From NCBI GenBank assembly GCA_035249905.1, contig DATFFT010000032.1:1-64000 (forward strand): a stretch of DNA of 64,000 bases, read 5' to 3'. This DNA comes from JAOUEA01 sp035249905. GTDB lineage: Bacteria > Actinomycetota > UBA4738 > HRBIN12. Position 1 is the stretch's first letter. Each line of letters opens with the position of its first letter. Below the pieces are notes generated by a model, which did not search any database, was not told where the DNA came from, and worked only from the letters and a program-made list of their open reading frames with translations. The position numbers were made by a program, and so were the translations under genes. Of the stretch, positions 1 through 10,242 are shown in pieces.

Positions 1-1
1 G

Positions 2-1060
2 CGCGAGGCATCTCCCAAGCACCGGCTGCGGGTGGTCGGCGCGCGGGCCAACAATCTCCAGAACCTCACGGTAGATGTGCCCCTCGGGCTCTTCGTTGCG
101 GTCACGGGCGTGTCGGGGTCCGGGAAGTCCACCCTCGTCACCGATATTCTGTACCAGGCGCTGGCGCGGCAGTTCTATCGGGCCAAGGTGGTGCCGGGGG
201 CTCACACCCGGATCGAGGGGCTCGACCGCATCGACAAGGTCATCGACATCGACCAGAGCCCCATCGGGCGCACGCCTCGCTCGAATCCGGCCACCTACAC
301 CGGGCTGTTCACCCCCATCCGCGAGCTGTACACCCAGCTTCCGGACGCGAAGCTGCGCGGCTACGGGCCCGGTCGCTTTTCGTTCAATGTGAAGGGCGGG
401 CGGTGCGAGGCGTGTCAGGGCGACGGGCTGGTGAAGATCGAGATGCACTTCCTGCCCGACGTCTACGTCCCGTGCGAGGTCTGCAAGGGCCGGCGGTACA
501 ACCGCGAGACGCTCGAGGTCAAGTACAAGGGCCGATCGATCGCCGACGTGCTCGAGATGAGCGTCGAGGAGGCGCTCGAGTTCTTCCAGCACATCCCGCC
601 GATCAAGCGGCACATGCAGACCCTCTCCGACGTCGGGCTCGGATACGTCAAGCTCGGTCAGCCCGCCCCGACCCTCTCGGGCGGCGAGGCCCAGCGCATC
701 AAGCTCAGCTCCGAGCTGCACAAGCGGGCGACCGGCAACACGCTCTACGTGCTCGACGAACCGACCACCGGTCTGCACTTCGAAGACGTGCGGAAGCTGT
801 TGGCGGTGCTCCAGCGGCTCGTTTCGACCGGCAACACGGTGATCGTGATCGAGCACAACCTCGACGTGATCAAGACCGCCGACCACCTGATCGACCTCGG
901 GCCCGAGGGCGGCGACCAGGGGGGGAAGGTCGTTGCCACCGGCACGCCCGAAGCGGTTGCCGCCGAGCCCGCCTCGCACACCGGCAGGTTCCTGGCCGAG
1001 GTGTTGGAGCGTCCCCAGCTGCCGCTCGAGGCCGTAGAGGCGGCCGCCCCGAGAGCGTGA
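2..1060 (+). CDS. uvrA: UvrABC excinuclease ATPase subunit UvrA, C-terminal part (5' truncated by window)
   Basis: C-terminal third of UvrA, the damage-sensing ABC ATPase of nucleotide excision repair. The frame is open from base 2, so the gene begins before the window. Visible in order: the second Walker A (GVSGSGKST, about base 107), the UvrA zinc-finger cysteines (CEACQGDG and CEVCKG, bases 404-490), the ABC signature LSGGEAQR (about 675), Walker B VLDEPTTGLH (about 750) and the H-loop histidine in IVIEHNLD (about 840). uvrC follows after one intervening lipoprotein gene, so two subunits of the same repair enzyme lie close together. Family assignment is certain; only the length of the missing 5' part is unknown. 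Confidence 0.97.
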   Translation, partial: REASPKHRLRVVGARANNLQNLTVDVPLGLFVAVTGVSGSGKSTLVTDILYQALARQFYRAKVVPGAHTRIEGLDRIDKVIDIDQSPIGRTPRSNPATYTGLFTPIRELYTQLPDAKLRGYGPGRFSFNVKGGRCEACQGDGLVKIEMHFLPDVYVPCEVCKGRRYNRETLEVKYKGRSIADVLEMSVEEALEFFQHIPPIKRHMQTLSDVGLGYVKLGQPAPTLSGGEAQRIKLSSELHKRATGNTLYVLDEPTTGLHFEDVRKLLAVLQRLVSTGNTVIVIEHNLDVIKTADHLIDLGPEGGDQGGKVVATGTPEAVAAEPASHTGRFLAEVLERPQLPLEAVEAAAPRA

Positions 1061-1108
1061 TCGAGGCTGCCGCCAGGCGGCCCGGTGGTTGTTAGTATCC
1101 CCGCCGAC

Positions 1109-2812
1109 GTGTCCACGCGCCTGCCGACCATCCTCTGTGTGCTCGCCCTCGCGGCGGCCGGCTGCGGCTCCATCCCCGAGGGCGAGGTCGTCAGCGGCGA
1201 AGGCGCTCGCTTCGTGCCGTTCGTCGCGGAATTCCTCGACGACGCCGGTCTCGGGAACTCGGTCGCGGTCGACGCCGAAGGCGTGCCGTACATCTCGTAC
1301 TGGATCTTCCCGGCGACGCTCGAGGAGGGTGAGATCCCGGTCGGTCGGCCGATCGGGGCTCCGTACATCACGACCGACGATCCCGAGCCGAAGGAAGGCG
1401 CCGCGATCGGCGTGGCAAGCGTGTCGGCCGACGGTGTGTGGACGAGGGGGGCGGCGGCCCAGGTGCGCGAGACCCCCACCGGAGTCGTGATCCCGTACGG
1501 GCCGGCGTTCGAGCAGAGCCTGGTCGGGGCGACGGCCGAGAACACGAACGGCACCGACATCGCGATCGACGGCGAGGGTGGCACACACGTCGTCTGGACC
1601 GGCCAGGACGGCATCTACTACGCCGGCGGCACCGACTCGTTCTCGGTCGAGCGGGTCTTCGACTACGGCTTCGACCTCCGCAGGGCCGGTCCTCTCGGCC
1701 GGGCATCGGTCGCGGTCGACGATACCGGGGAGCCATTCGTCGCCTACACGGTGAGCCGCCGGGGGCAGGAGGTGCGGGTCGCCTCGAGGTCGGGTGACGG
1801 GTGGGCGACCGAGACCGTCGCGTCGATCCCGATGTGCGAGGGCTGTCCGCCACCGATGCCGACCCGCGTGGGTATGACGTCCGCCGGCCCCACCGTCGCG
1901 TGGGTCGACACCTCCGTCGGCGCGGTCAACGTGTCGTCCCAGCAGGGCGACAGCTGGGTGGCGGCCGAGGTGGCCGCCGGCGTGAGCGGCCAGGGCCTCG
2001 ACATGGCCGTCGACGCCGACGGGAACGCGGTGCTGACGTTCTTCGACGACGACGGCGGCGTGCAGCTCGCCCGTCAGAGCGGTTCGGGATGGTCGGTCGC
2101 GAAGATCGCCGACGCTCAGCCCGCGGAACCCGAGGGCGTGGGGAACCTCGCACCCACGACGAGCATCGCGGTCGACGATCAGGGCGCGATGGTCGCCGCG
2201 TGGGACGACGCCGACGGCGTGGTGCTCGCGACCTCCGATGACGGCGAGACGTTCACCCCGCTCGAGACGCTCGACACGATCGGCGGCCGTGCGCCGTCCG
2301 TGGGGGTGAGCCCCGACGGAGCGAACGTGTACATCGCGTGGTACGACGTCGAGGGCGAGAACCTGCGGTTCGGCGTGCAAGGGGAGCTCGCGGAGCTGGC
2401 CGTGGCGGCGCCGAGCCCCACGGTCGATCCGGCCGATGTCGCACCTCCGCCGACCGGCGACGGCGGCGAGTGCGGGGCCGACGGCGAGGTGCTGCTCGAC
2501 ATCGAGGCCCAGGCGGGCAACGTGTTCAGCACCAACTGCCTCGTCGGGCCCGCGGGTGAAGAGTTCTCCATCGCGTACTCCAACGTCGACGACACGGGCA
2601 CGCCTCACAATATCCACGTCCTGGTCCAGGAAGGCGGAGAATCGGTCGTGATGACGGATCTCCTCCCCGGCCCGGTCGAGGAGGAGGTTCCGGTCGGGCC
2701 GGTCGATGAGGGGGAGCCGGCTTACTACTTCCAGTGCGACGCCCACCCCACCACCATGTTCGGTCAGCTGGCGTTCGTGGGGGCCGGGGGCGGGGCCGGC
2801 GGCGGCAACTAG
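1109..2812 (+). CDS. Lipoprotein with repeat region and C-terminal cupredoxin-like domain
   Basis: Predicted lipoprotein of 567 residues. With the GTG at 1109 the N-terminus is a short basic region, a hydrophobic stretch and a lipobox (AAAGCG), followed by a mature extracytoplasmic protein. The middle holds repeated units of the form ..IAVD..G..VVW.. typical of beta-propeller or sialidase-like folds. The last 120 residues resemble a type I copper (plastocyanin-like) domain: HNIHV supplies a candidate first His, and YFQCDAHPTTMFG supplies the Cys, His and Met spaced as in cupredoxins. An in-frame GTG at 1085 would add eight residues; 1109 is preferred because TAGTAT (1093-1098) lies 10 nt upstream, as in other leaderless starts here. 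Function unknown; electron transfer or copper binding at the membrane surface is inference. Confidence 0.8.
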   Translation: MSTRLPTILCVLALAAAGCGSIPEGEVVSGEGARFVPFVAEFLDDAGLGNSVAVDAEGVPYISYWIFPATLEEGEIPVGRPIGAPYITTDDPEPKEGAAIGVASVSADGVWTRGAAAQVRETPTGVVIPYGPAFEQSLVGATAENTNGTDIAIDGEGGTHVVWTGQDGIYYAGGTDSFSVERVFDYGFDLRRAGPLGRASVAVDDTGEPFVAYTVSRRGQEVRVASRSGDGWATETVASIPMCEGCPPPMPTRVGMTSAGPTVAWVDTSVGAVNVSSQQGDSWVAAEVAAGVSGQGLDMAVDADGNAVLTFFDDDGGVQLARQSGSGWSVAKIADAQPAEPEGVGNLAPTTSIAVDDQGAMVAAWDDADGVVLATSDDGETFTPLETLDTIGGRAPSVGVSPDGANVYIAWYDVEGENLRFGVQGELAELAVAAPSPTVDPADVAPPPTGDGGECGADGEVLLDIEAQAGNVFSTNCLVGPAGEEFSIAYSNVDDTGTPHNIHVLVQEGGESVVMTDLLPGPVEEEVPVGPVDEGEPAYYFQCDAHPTTMFGQLAFVGAGGGAGGGN

Positions 2813-2887
2813 CAGGACTCCGTCGCCGCTGGTCGTCTCGGTCGGCCACTGGGCGTCCGTGTCCCGCGGCCCGACTACGATGACCGG

Positions 2888-4795
2888 GTGACCCTCACCC
2901 GACCCTCCGCGGGCGACATCCCCGACCAACCGGGCGCGTACCTGTTCCGCGACGGCGACGGACGGGTGGTCTACGTCGGGAAGGCTCGCTCGTTGCGGAA
3001 GCGGCTCGCGAACTACTGGGGCAGACCCCTGCACGCTCGCACCGAGGCGATGGTGGCCTCAGCCGAGAGCGTCGAGTGGATCGTGGCGAGCGGCGAGGTC
3101 GACGCGTTGATGCTCGAGTACAACCTGATCCAGCGCCATAGGCCCCGCTTCAACATCCGGTACCGCGACGACAAGTCCTACCCGTACCTGGCGCTCACGG
3201 TGGGAGAGGAGTGGCCCCGCGCCCAGGTGCTCCGGGGCACGAAGCGGAAGAAGGTCCGCTACTTCGGTCCGTACGGGCACGCCTGGGCGATCCGCGACAC
3301 GCTCGACGCGCTCACCCGCGTCTTCCCGGTGCGCACCTGCTCGAACGCGTTCTTCGACCAGCGCGCGCGTGCGAAGCGGCCGTGCCTCTACTTCGACATC
3401 GGCCGGTGCAGCGGACCCTGCGTGCCCGAGGTGAGCGGGGTCACGCACGAGTCGTACCGGGCCGACGTCGACGCGCTCGCGGGCTTCCTCGCCGGCAACA
3501 CCGGGCCCGTGATGCAGCGGCTCGACCGCGAGATGCGCGAGGCCGCCGATCGCCAGGAATACGAACAGGCGGCGAGGTTCCGCGATCAGTTGGGCGCGGC
3601 CCGGCGCGCGCTCGAGTCCCAGGAGATGGTGCTCGACCGGCCCGAGAACATCGACGTGATCGGCATGGCCGACGACGACCTCGAGGCCGCGTTCCAGGTG
3701 TTCATGGTGCGAGGGGGTCGTGTGCTCGGCCGCAAGGGCTGGGTGGTCGACCGTGTCGAGGAGCTCTCACGCGAGGAGCTGGTCGCGTCGTTCGTCCGAC
3801 AGCTCTACATGGAGCGCGACGAGGTGCCGCCCCGCGTGCTCGTGCCGGTCGAACCCGAGGGCCGCGACGTGCTCGAGGCATGGCTGGGGGAGCGGCGCGG
3901 CACGAAGGTGCGCATCCGGGTGCCGGAGCGGGGTGCGAAGCGACGCCTGCACGAGATGGTCACCCGCAATGCCGAGGAGTCGTTCCACCGGCACAAGCTG
4001 CGACGCGCGTCGGACTTCGGGGCTCGGTCGAGGGCGTTGACGGAGCTCGCCGGGCGCCTCGGCCTCGAGCAGGCGCCGTTGCGCATCGAGTGCTACGACA
4101 TCTCGAACCTGGGGCCGACCGACACGGTCGGGTCCATGGTCGTGTTCGAGGATGGATTGCCCAAGCGATCGGATTACCGTCGGTTCCGCATCAAGGGCGT
4201 GCCCGGGCAGGACGACTTCGCGAGCATGGAGGAGATGCTCCGGCGCAGGTTCACACGGCTGCTCGAGGAGCAGGCGCAACCGCCGGCTGCGGGCCGCCGG
4301 TTCTCGTACCCGCCGGCGCTGGTCGTGGTCGACGGGGGCCGGGGGCAGCTGAACGTGGCGTCGAAGGTGCTCGGGGACCTCGGGCTCCAGATCCCGCACG
4401 TCGGGCTCGCCAAGCGTCTCGAGGAGGTCTACTTCCCGGACCACCCCGAGCCGCTCATGATCCCCCGCGGCTCAGAGGCGCTGTTCGTGCTGCAGCACCT
4501 GCGTGACGAGGCGCACCGGTTCGCGATCACGTTCCATCGCGAAACGCGTGAGAAGCGGGCGTTGCGTTCGCCCCTCGACGACGTGCCGGGAGTGGGTCCG
4601 GCCCGCAAGAAGGCGTTGCTGAAGCGGTTCGGGTCGCTGGCGCGCCTGCGCCGAGCCGAGGTGGAGCAGATCGCCGAGACGCCCGGCATCGGCCGCGATC
4701 TCGCCGCCGTGATCCACGATCGCCTGCACGATGCCGAGCCCGTCGCGCTCGTGTCCGCGACCGACCCCGCGCCCGACCGGAAGGTGAGCGCGTGA
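2888..4795 (+). CDS. uvrC: UvrABC excinuclease nuclease subunit UvrC
   Basis: Makes both incisions around a lesion after UvrB loading. The 635-residue protein is full length. In order: GIY-YIG nuclease domain (PGAYLFRD and VVYVGKA in the first 40 residues), cysteine cluster around CLYFDIGRCSGPC, UVR motif (QEYEQAARFRDQLGAA) for UvrB contact, RNase H-like nuclease (IECYDISNL, then DYRRFRIK) and C-terminal helix-hairpin-helix pair (DDVPGVGPARKKALL and ETPGIGRDL). GTG at 2888 is preceded by TACGAT (2876-2881) with 6 nt between and no Shine-Dalgarno, so a leaderless transcript is likely. The stop overlaps the rapZ start by 4 nt (GTGA). Confidence 0.97.
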   Translation: MTLTRPSAGDIPDQPGAYLFRDGDGRVVYVGKARSLRKRLANYWGRPLHARTEAMVASAESVEWIVASGEVDALMLEYNLIQRHRPRFNIRYRDDKSYPYLALTVGEEWPRAQVLRGTKRKKVRYFGPYGHAWAIRDTLDALTRVFPVRTCSNAFFDQRARAKRPCLYFDIGRCSGPCVPEVSGVTHESYRADVDALAGFLAGNTGPVMQRLDREMREAADRQEYEQAARFRDQLGAARRALESQEMVLDRPENIDVIGMADDDLEAAFQVFMVRGGRVLGRKGWVVDRVEELSREELVASFVRQLYMERDEVPPRVLVPVEPEGRDVLEAWLGERRGTKVRIRVPERGAKRRLHEMVTRNAEESFHRHKLRRASDFGARSRALTELAGRLGLEQAPLRIECYDISNLGPTDTVGSMVVFEDGLPKRSDYRRFRIKGVPGQDDFASMEEMLRRRFTRLLEEQAQPPAAGRRFSYPPALVVVDGGRGQLNVASKVLGDLGLQIPHVGLAKRLEEVYFPDHPEPLMIPRGSEALFVLQHLRDEAHRFAITFHRETREKRALRSPLDDVPGVGPARKKALLKRFGSLARLRRAEVEQIAETPGIGRDLAAVIHDRLHDAEPVALVSATDPAPDRKVSA

Positions 4796-5697
4796 CCACC
4801 GAGGCATCACCGGCGCCCTCGGCCGACGACTCGGCCGTCGGGCCGGGGTTCCTGCTGATCACCGGGCTCTCGGGGGCGGGGCGCTCCCAGGCGGCGCACT
4901 CGCTCGAGGACCTCGGATACTTCGTGGTCGACAATCTGCCGCCCGCGTTGCTGCCCACGATGGCCGAGCTGGTGTCGCGACCCGGCGGCCCCACGCTCGT
5001 CGCGATCGTGGTCGACGCGAGGGGAGGGGTGTTCTTCGGCGAGCTCTCGAAGGCGCTCGACGACCTGAAGCAGCTCAGGGTGGACTACCGCATCCTCTTC
5101 CTCGAGGCGGACGACGACGATCTCGTGAACCGCTACGAGGCCACGCGACGCCGCCATCCGCTGGCGCCTGCCGATCGTGTGGTCGAGGGCATCCGCAAGG
5201 AACGACTCATGATGGAGAGCCTCCGCGGCGACGCGGACCTGATCATCGACACCAGCGGGCTGACGCCCCATGGCCTTCGCGACCGCATCCGCGATGCGTT
5301 CTCCGAGGCACCGCCCGAGCAGGGCCTGCAGGTGTCCATCACATCGTTCGGGTTCAAGTTCGGCACACCGCGCGACGCGGACCTGGTCTTCGACGTCCGG
5401 TTCCTGCCGAACCCGCACTGGATCGACGACCTCAGGCCGCTCCCGGGCACCGATCCCCTGGTCCGGGACTACGTGCAGGGGCGGGACCAATACGGCACGT
5501 TCATGGACCGTCTCGAGTCGTTGCTCGAGGTCGTCGTTCCCGGCTACGTGTCCGAGGGGAAGTCGTACCTGACGGTCGCGATCGGCTGCACGGGTGGACG
5601 CCATCGCTCCGTCGTGGTCTCCGAGGAGCTGGGGAAGTACTTCATCGACCGCAGGATCCCCGTGACGGTCGCTCACCGCGACCTCGCCCGGGACTGA
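4792..5697 (+). CDS. rapZ: RNase adapter / nucleotide-binding protein RapZ (YvcJ family)
   Basis: Member of the RapZ/YvcJ P-loop family, 301 residues. The Walker A region reads GLSGAGRS, with Arg where proteobacterial members have Lys; as far as I recall this variant is common in actinobacteria. VDNLPP follows. The C-terminal domain has the conserved IGCTGGRHRSV motif and ends HRDLARD, as usual. In Escherichia coli RapZ controls GlmS through small RNAs; in Gram-positives the role is less clear and linked to cell wall metabolism. It is translationally coupled to uvrC (4-nt overlap). yvcK and whiA, which usually follow rapZ in actinobacteria and firmicutes, are missing; gap follows instead. Confidence 0.95.
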   Translation: MTTEASPAPSADDSAVGPGFLLITGLSGAGRSQAAHSLEDLGYFVVDNLPPALLPTMAELVSRPGGPTLVAIVVDARGGVFFGELSKALDDLKQLRVDYRILFLEADDDDLVNRYEATRRRHPLAPADRVVEGIRKERLMMESLRGDADLIIDTSGLTPHGLRDRIRDAFSEAPPEQGLQVSITSFGFKFGTPRDADLVFDVRFLPNPHWIDDLRPLPGTDPLVRDYVQGRDQYGTFMDRLESLLEVVVPGYVSEGKSYLTVAIGCTGGRHRSVVVSEELGKYFIDRRIPVTVAHRDLARD

Positions 5698-5734
5698 CGG
5701 TCCCTCGCCGGTGCCGGTGAACCCGGGCCCTGGC

Positions 5735-5780
5735 TAGGATGGTGGTGACCCACCGACCCGTTTCCATCTGCTCGAGGAGG
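5735..5780 (+). promoter_or_regulatory. gap promoter -10 box and Shine-Dalgarno
   Basis: A -10-like TAGGAT (5735-5740) is followed by a leader of about 45 nt ending in AGGAGG (5775-5780), 9 nt before the GTG at 5790. The strong Shine-Dalgarno decides this start over the in-frame ATG at 5739, which would overlap the promoter box. Confidence 0.55.
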
Positions 5781-5789
5781 GTGATCCCC

Positions 5790-6797
<1,008 letters not shown>

Positions 6798-6819
6798 CGC
6801 ACCGCCCCGGACCGTCGCC

Positions 6820-8001
6820 GTGACCCTGCGCACCCTCGACGATCTGCCCGACGTCAACGGCGGGCGCATCTTCGTTCGCGCCGACTTCAACGTGCCCATC
6901 GCCGACGGAGCGGTCGCCGACGACGCCCGCATCACGGCGACCCTGCCGACGATCCGCGAGCTCCGCGAGCGAGGTGCTCTGCTCGTGCTCGCCTCGCACC
7001 TCGGTCGTCCGGAGGGTGAGCCGCACGACGAGCTGCGGCTCGCCCCGGTCGGAGCGCGCCTCGCCGAGCTGCTCGGGGAGCCCGTCGCCTCGCTCGGCGA
7101 GACCGCTCCGGCGACCCTTCCCGACGCGCCCGTCGTCCTGCTCGAGAACCTCCGGTTCGATCCGGGCGAGGAGGCCGACGACCAGGGGTTCGCCGGCAGG
7201 CTCGCGGAGCTCGCCGACGCGTACGTCGACGACGCGTTCGGCGCCGCACACCGGGACCATGCGAGCGTGTCCGCGGTGCCCGAGCTGATGCTCGCGAGCG
7301 GACGTCCTGCGGTGGCAGGGCGCCTGATACAGCGCGAGGTCGAGGTGCTCTCCCGGCTCCTGCGCGATCCCGAGCGGCCGTACGTGGCGGTGCTGGGGGG
7401 TGCCAAGGTGAGCGACAAGCTCGGCGTGATCGGATCTCTGATCGACCGTGTCGACGCGCTGCTCGTCGGCGGGGCGATGGCCTTCACCCTGATCGCGGCG
7501 GACGGGGGCGAGATCGGCTCGAGCCTCTGTGAGCGGGACCGCTTCGACGCGGTGCGCGCGGCGAAGGACCGAGCGCGCGACCGAGGGGTGCTCCTCGAGG
7601 TACCCCAGGACGTCGTCGCCGCGGCGGAGGCCTCGTTGAACGCGAAGCCCCGCACGGTGCCGGCAGCGGAGATCCCGCGTGGCCTGATGGGCCTCGACAT
7701 CGGGCCGAAGACGGTCGAGGAGTACGCGCGGATCATCGCCGAGGCGAAGACGATCCTCTGGAACGGCCCCATGGGGGTGTTCGAGTTCGAGCCCTTCAGC
7801 GCCGGCACGCGAGGTGTGGCCACGGCCATCGCTCATGCCCATGCGTTCAGCGTGGTCGGCGGGGGAGACTCGCTGCTCGCGGTGAAGCGGGCCGAGCTGT
7901 CGGACGCGTTCGACCACCTGTCCACCGGCGGGGGTGCGTCGCTCGAGTTCCTCGAGGGGCGAGCGCTCCCCGGGATCTCGATCCTGGAGGATCGTCGATG
8001 A
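6820..8001 (+). CDS. pgk: Phosphoglycerate kinase
   Basis: Transfers the acyl phosphate of 1,3-bisphosphoglycerate to ADP. 393 residues, normal length. N-terminal substrate-binding motif VRADFNVP and basic-patch segment SHLGRPEG; central GGAKVSDKLGV; nucleotide-binding NGPMGVFE; C-terminal STGGGASLEFLEG hinge. GTG start at 6820, 22 nt after the gap stop. It overlaps tpiA by 4 nt (ATGA), so the two are translationally coupled. Confidence 0.98.
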   Translation: MTLRTLDDLPDVNGGRIFVRADFNVPIADGAVADDARITATLPTIRELRERGALLVLASHLGRPEGEPHDELRLAPVGARLAELLGEPVASLGETAPATLPDAPVVLLENLRFDPGEEADDQGFAGRLAELADAYVDDAFGAAHRDHASVSAVPELMLASGRPAVAGRLIQREVEVLSRLLRDPERPYVAVLGGAKVSDKLGVIGSLIDRVDALLVGGAMAFTLIAADGGEIGSSLCERDRFDAVRAAKDRARDRGVLLEVPQDVVAAAEASLNAKPRTVPAAEIPRGLMGLDIGPKTVEEYARIIAEAKTILWNGPMGVFEFEPFSAGTRGVATAIAHAHAFSVVGGGDSLLAVKRAELSDAFDHLSTGGGASLEFLEGRALPGISILEDRR

Positions 8002-8783
8002 CCTCCGCACCCGGAAACGACCGACGGCCGATCATCGCCGCGAACTGGAAGATGCACAAGACCCACCTCGAGGCGATCCAGGCCGTGCAGAAGCTGAGCT
8101 ATCTGCTCGACGCGAACGACGCCGACCGGGTCGAGGTCGTGATCTGCCCGCCCTTCACCGCGCTCAGGTCCGTCGAGACCGTCCTGGACTCCGACAGGCT
8201 GCCGTACGGCCTGGGCGCTCAGAACGTAGCGTTCGCGGACCATGGAGCGTTCACCGGCGAGGTGTCGCCGCTCATGCTGGCCGCGTTGCGGGTCGGCTAC
8301 GTGATCGTCGGGCACTCCGAACGCCGGCAGCTCTTCGGGGAAGACGATGCCGTCGTCAACAAGAAGATGCGAGCGGTGCTGCGGCACGACATGGTGCCGA
8401 TCCTCTGCGTCGGGGAGACGCTCGAGGAGCGTGATGCCGGCGGCACCGAGACGAGGGTGGCACAGCAGATCAGGCGGGGGTTCGACAACGTCACGCCCGA
8501 GCAGGCAGCGACGGCGGTCGTCGCCTACGAACCCATCTGGGCGATCGGCACGGGTCGCAACGCCGACGCCGCAGACGCCGGCCGCGTCGTGGAGGTGATC
8601 CGTGCGACGCTCGGCGATCGGTACGACGACGATCTCGCGCACGCGGTCCGGGTGCAGTACGGCGGGAGCGTCAAGCCCGGCAACATCCGAGAGTTCATGG
8701 CGCACCCCGAGATCGACGGCGCGCTGGTGGGCGGGGCGAGCCTCGATCCGGAGGACCTCGCACTGATCGTGAAGTACCGCTGA
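7998..8783 (+). CDS. tpiA: Triosephosphate isomerase
   Basis: Interconverts dihydroxyacetone phosphate and glyceraldehyde 3-phosphate. 261 residues. The substrate Lys is in AANWKMHKT, the catalytic His in VGHSERR, the catalytic Glu in AYEPIWAIGTG, and the phosphate-binding loop is QYGGSVKP. The ATG overlaps the pgk stop. apgM follows 53 nt later with its own Shine-Dalgarno, so a single glycolytic transcript gap-pgk-tpiA-apgM is plausible. Confidence 0.98.
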   Translation: MTSAPGNDRRPIIAANWKMHKTHLEAIQAVQKLSYLLDANDADRVEVVICPPFTALRSVETVLDSDRLPYGLGAQNVAFADHGAFTGEVSPLMLAALRVGYVIVGHSERRQLFGEDDAVVNKKMRAVLRHDMVPILCVGETLEERDAGGTETRVAQQIRRGFDNVTPEQAATAVVAYEPIWAIGTGRNADAADAGRVVEVIRATLGDRYDDDLAHAVRVQYGGSVKPGNIREFMAHPEIDGALVGGASLDPEDLALIVKYR

Positions 8784-8836
8784 TCGAACTCCATGCACGA
8801 GCCCACGCTGCGCAGGCCGATCGAGGAGGGATCGCC

Positions 8837-10120
8837 GTGAGCACGCTCCTGTACGTCTGTCTCGACGGCCTGGGTGACGACCCGATCCCCGAGTTCGACG
8901 GCCGGACGCCGCTCGAAGCCGCCGAGACACCGCACCTCGACGCCCTCGCTACGAGCGGAGCCACCGGCACCGTGATCACCGTCGGACCGGGCATCGCGCC
9001 GGAGTCCGACATCGGGGTGTTCGGCATCCTCGGGTACGACCCGCGCGAGGAGCACCCCGGGCGCGGCGTGCTCGAGGCGTTGGGCAGCGGGATGGACTTC
9101 CGTGATGGCGATCTCGCGTACCGGGTCAACTTCGCGACGGCCGACGGACGGAACATCGTGGACCGTCGGGTCGGACGCGATCTCTCGAGCGATGAGGCGC
9201 ATTCCCTCGCCGACGAGGTCAACCGATCGTTGCGCCTCCCTGGGGCCTCGTTCGACCTACGGGCCACGGTGGAGCATCGGGGTGCACTCGTGATCCGGAC
9301 CGACGATGGGCGGCCTCTGTCGGCCGACGTCACGAACACCGATCCGGCCTACGAACGCCGGGGTCACCTCGGCGTGGCGCTCGAGACGTTCGATCCAGTC
9401 GTCGCGGCGGCGGTCGCGCTCGAGCCGACTTCCGGGGCGGAGCGAGCAGCCGATCTCACGAACGCGCTCGTCGAGGGCTCGGCGAGCATCCTCGACGCGA
9501 GCGAGGTGAACGAACGCAGGCGAGCCGAGGGAAAGCTTCCCGGCAACGTCATCCTCACCCGCGACGGGGGCGACCACCTTCCGGCGCTGCAGCCGATCGC
9601 GGAGCGATCCGGCATGCCGTGGGGATGCTTCGTGGAGATGCCGGTGGAACGAGGTATCTCCATCGCCCTCGGGATGGAGCCGGTCGACGCGCCACGGCTG
9701 GACGCCAGCGGCCACGGCACCGAGGCGGAGGAGCGCTACGCGACGTGGGCGGACCTCGCGGCCGACGCGCTCGGCGAGTTCCAGGCGCTCTACGTGCACA
9801 TCAAGGGGCCAGACATGCCGGCCCACGACGGACGGGCCGAGGACAAGCGCGACGTCATCAGCGCGATCGACCGGGCGTTCTTCGGCACCGTCCTGCCGCG
9901 TCTGGGCGACGACACGGTGGTGGCGGTGACGGCCGATCACGCGACGTCATGCGTGCGGAAGGCGCACACGGCCGATCCGGTGCCGTTCGTGGTGAGCGGC
10001 GGGTCCGTGCGCCCCGACGGCAGCACGTCGTTCGGCGAGCGGCCGTGTGCCGAGGGATCGCTGGGCGAGATGCTCGGCCCTCAGATCCTCCCGCGGCTCA
10101 GCGCACTCGCTCTCGGCTGA
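8837..10120 (+). CDS. apgM: 2,3-bisphosphoglycerate-independent phosphoglycerate mutase, archaeal type (ApgM)
   Basis: Converts 3-phosphoglycerate to 2-phosphoglycerate. At 427 residues it matches the archaeal ApgM branch of the alkaline-phosphatase superfamily rather than the 510-residue GpmI. Metal-binding and catalytic segments visible: CLDGLGDDP near the start, the region GIAPESDIGVFGILGYD expected to hold the nucleophilic Ser, VHIKGPDMPAHDG, and TADHATSC near the end. AGGAGGG at 8824-8830, 6 nt from the GTG, fixes the start. It completes four consecutive glycolytic steps within 4.3 kb. Confidence 0.93.
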   Translation: MSTLLYVCLDGLGDDPIPEFDGRTPLEAAETPHLDALATSGATGTVITVGPGIAPESDIGVFGILGYDPREEHPGRGVLEALGSGMDFRDGDLAYRVNFATADGRNIVDRRVGRDLSSDEAHSLADEVNRSLRLPGASFDLRATVEHRGALVIRTDDGRPLSADVTNTDPAYERRGHLGVALETFDPVVAAAVALEPTSGAERAADLTNALVEGSASILDASEVNERRRAEGKLPGNVILTRDGGDHLPALQPIAERSGMPWGCFVEMPVERGISIALGMEPVDAPRLDASGHGTEAEERYATWADLAADALGEFQALYVHIKGPDMPAHDGRAEDKRDVISAIDRAFFGTVLPRLGDDTVVAVTADHATSCVRKAHTADPVPFVVSGGSVRPDGSTSFGERPCAEGSLGEMLGPQILPRLSALALG

Positions 10121-10205
10121 ACACGCAGGTTCGCGCGCTTTGCGGATTCCTGCCCTGTTTCTCGTTGGCGCGTCCCTCCCACCTGCGTCTTCGGCCGGTT
10201 GTGCG

Positions 10206-10234
10206 TTGCCGAGACCGTGGAAGGGGCCTATCAT
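10206..10234 (+). promoter_or_regulatory. Promoter of the peptide ABC transporter operon (leaderless type)
   Basis: TTGCCG at 10206-10211, a 17-bp spacer, and TATCAT at 10229-10234; the GTG start lies 8 nt further on at 10243. No Shine-Dalgarno fits in the 8 nt, so the mRNA probably begins at or next to the start codon. This is the best complete -35/-10 pair among the leaderless-type promoters of the window. Confidence 0.65.
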
Positions 10235-10242
10235 CCGCGCCG

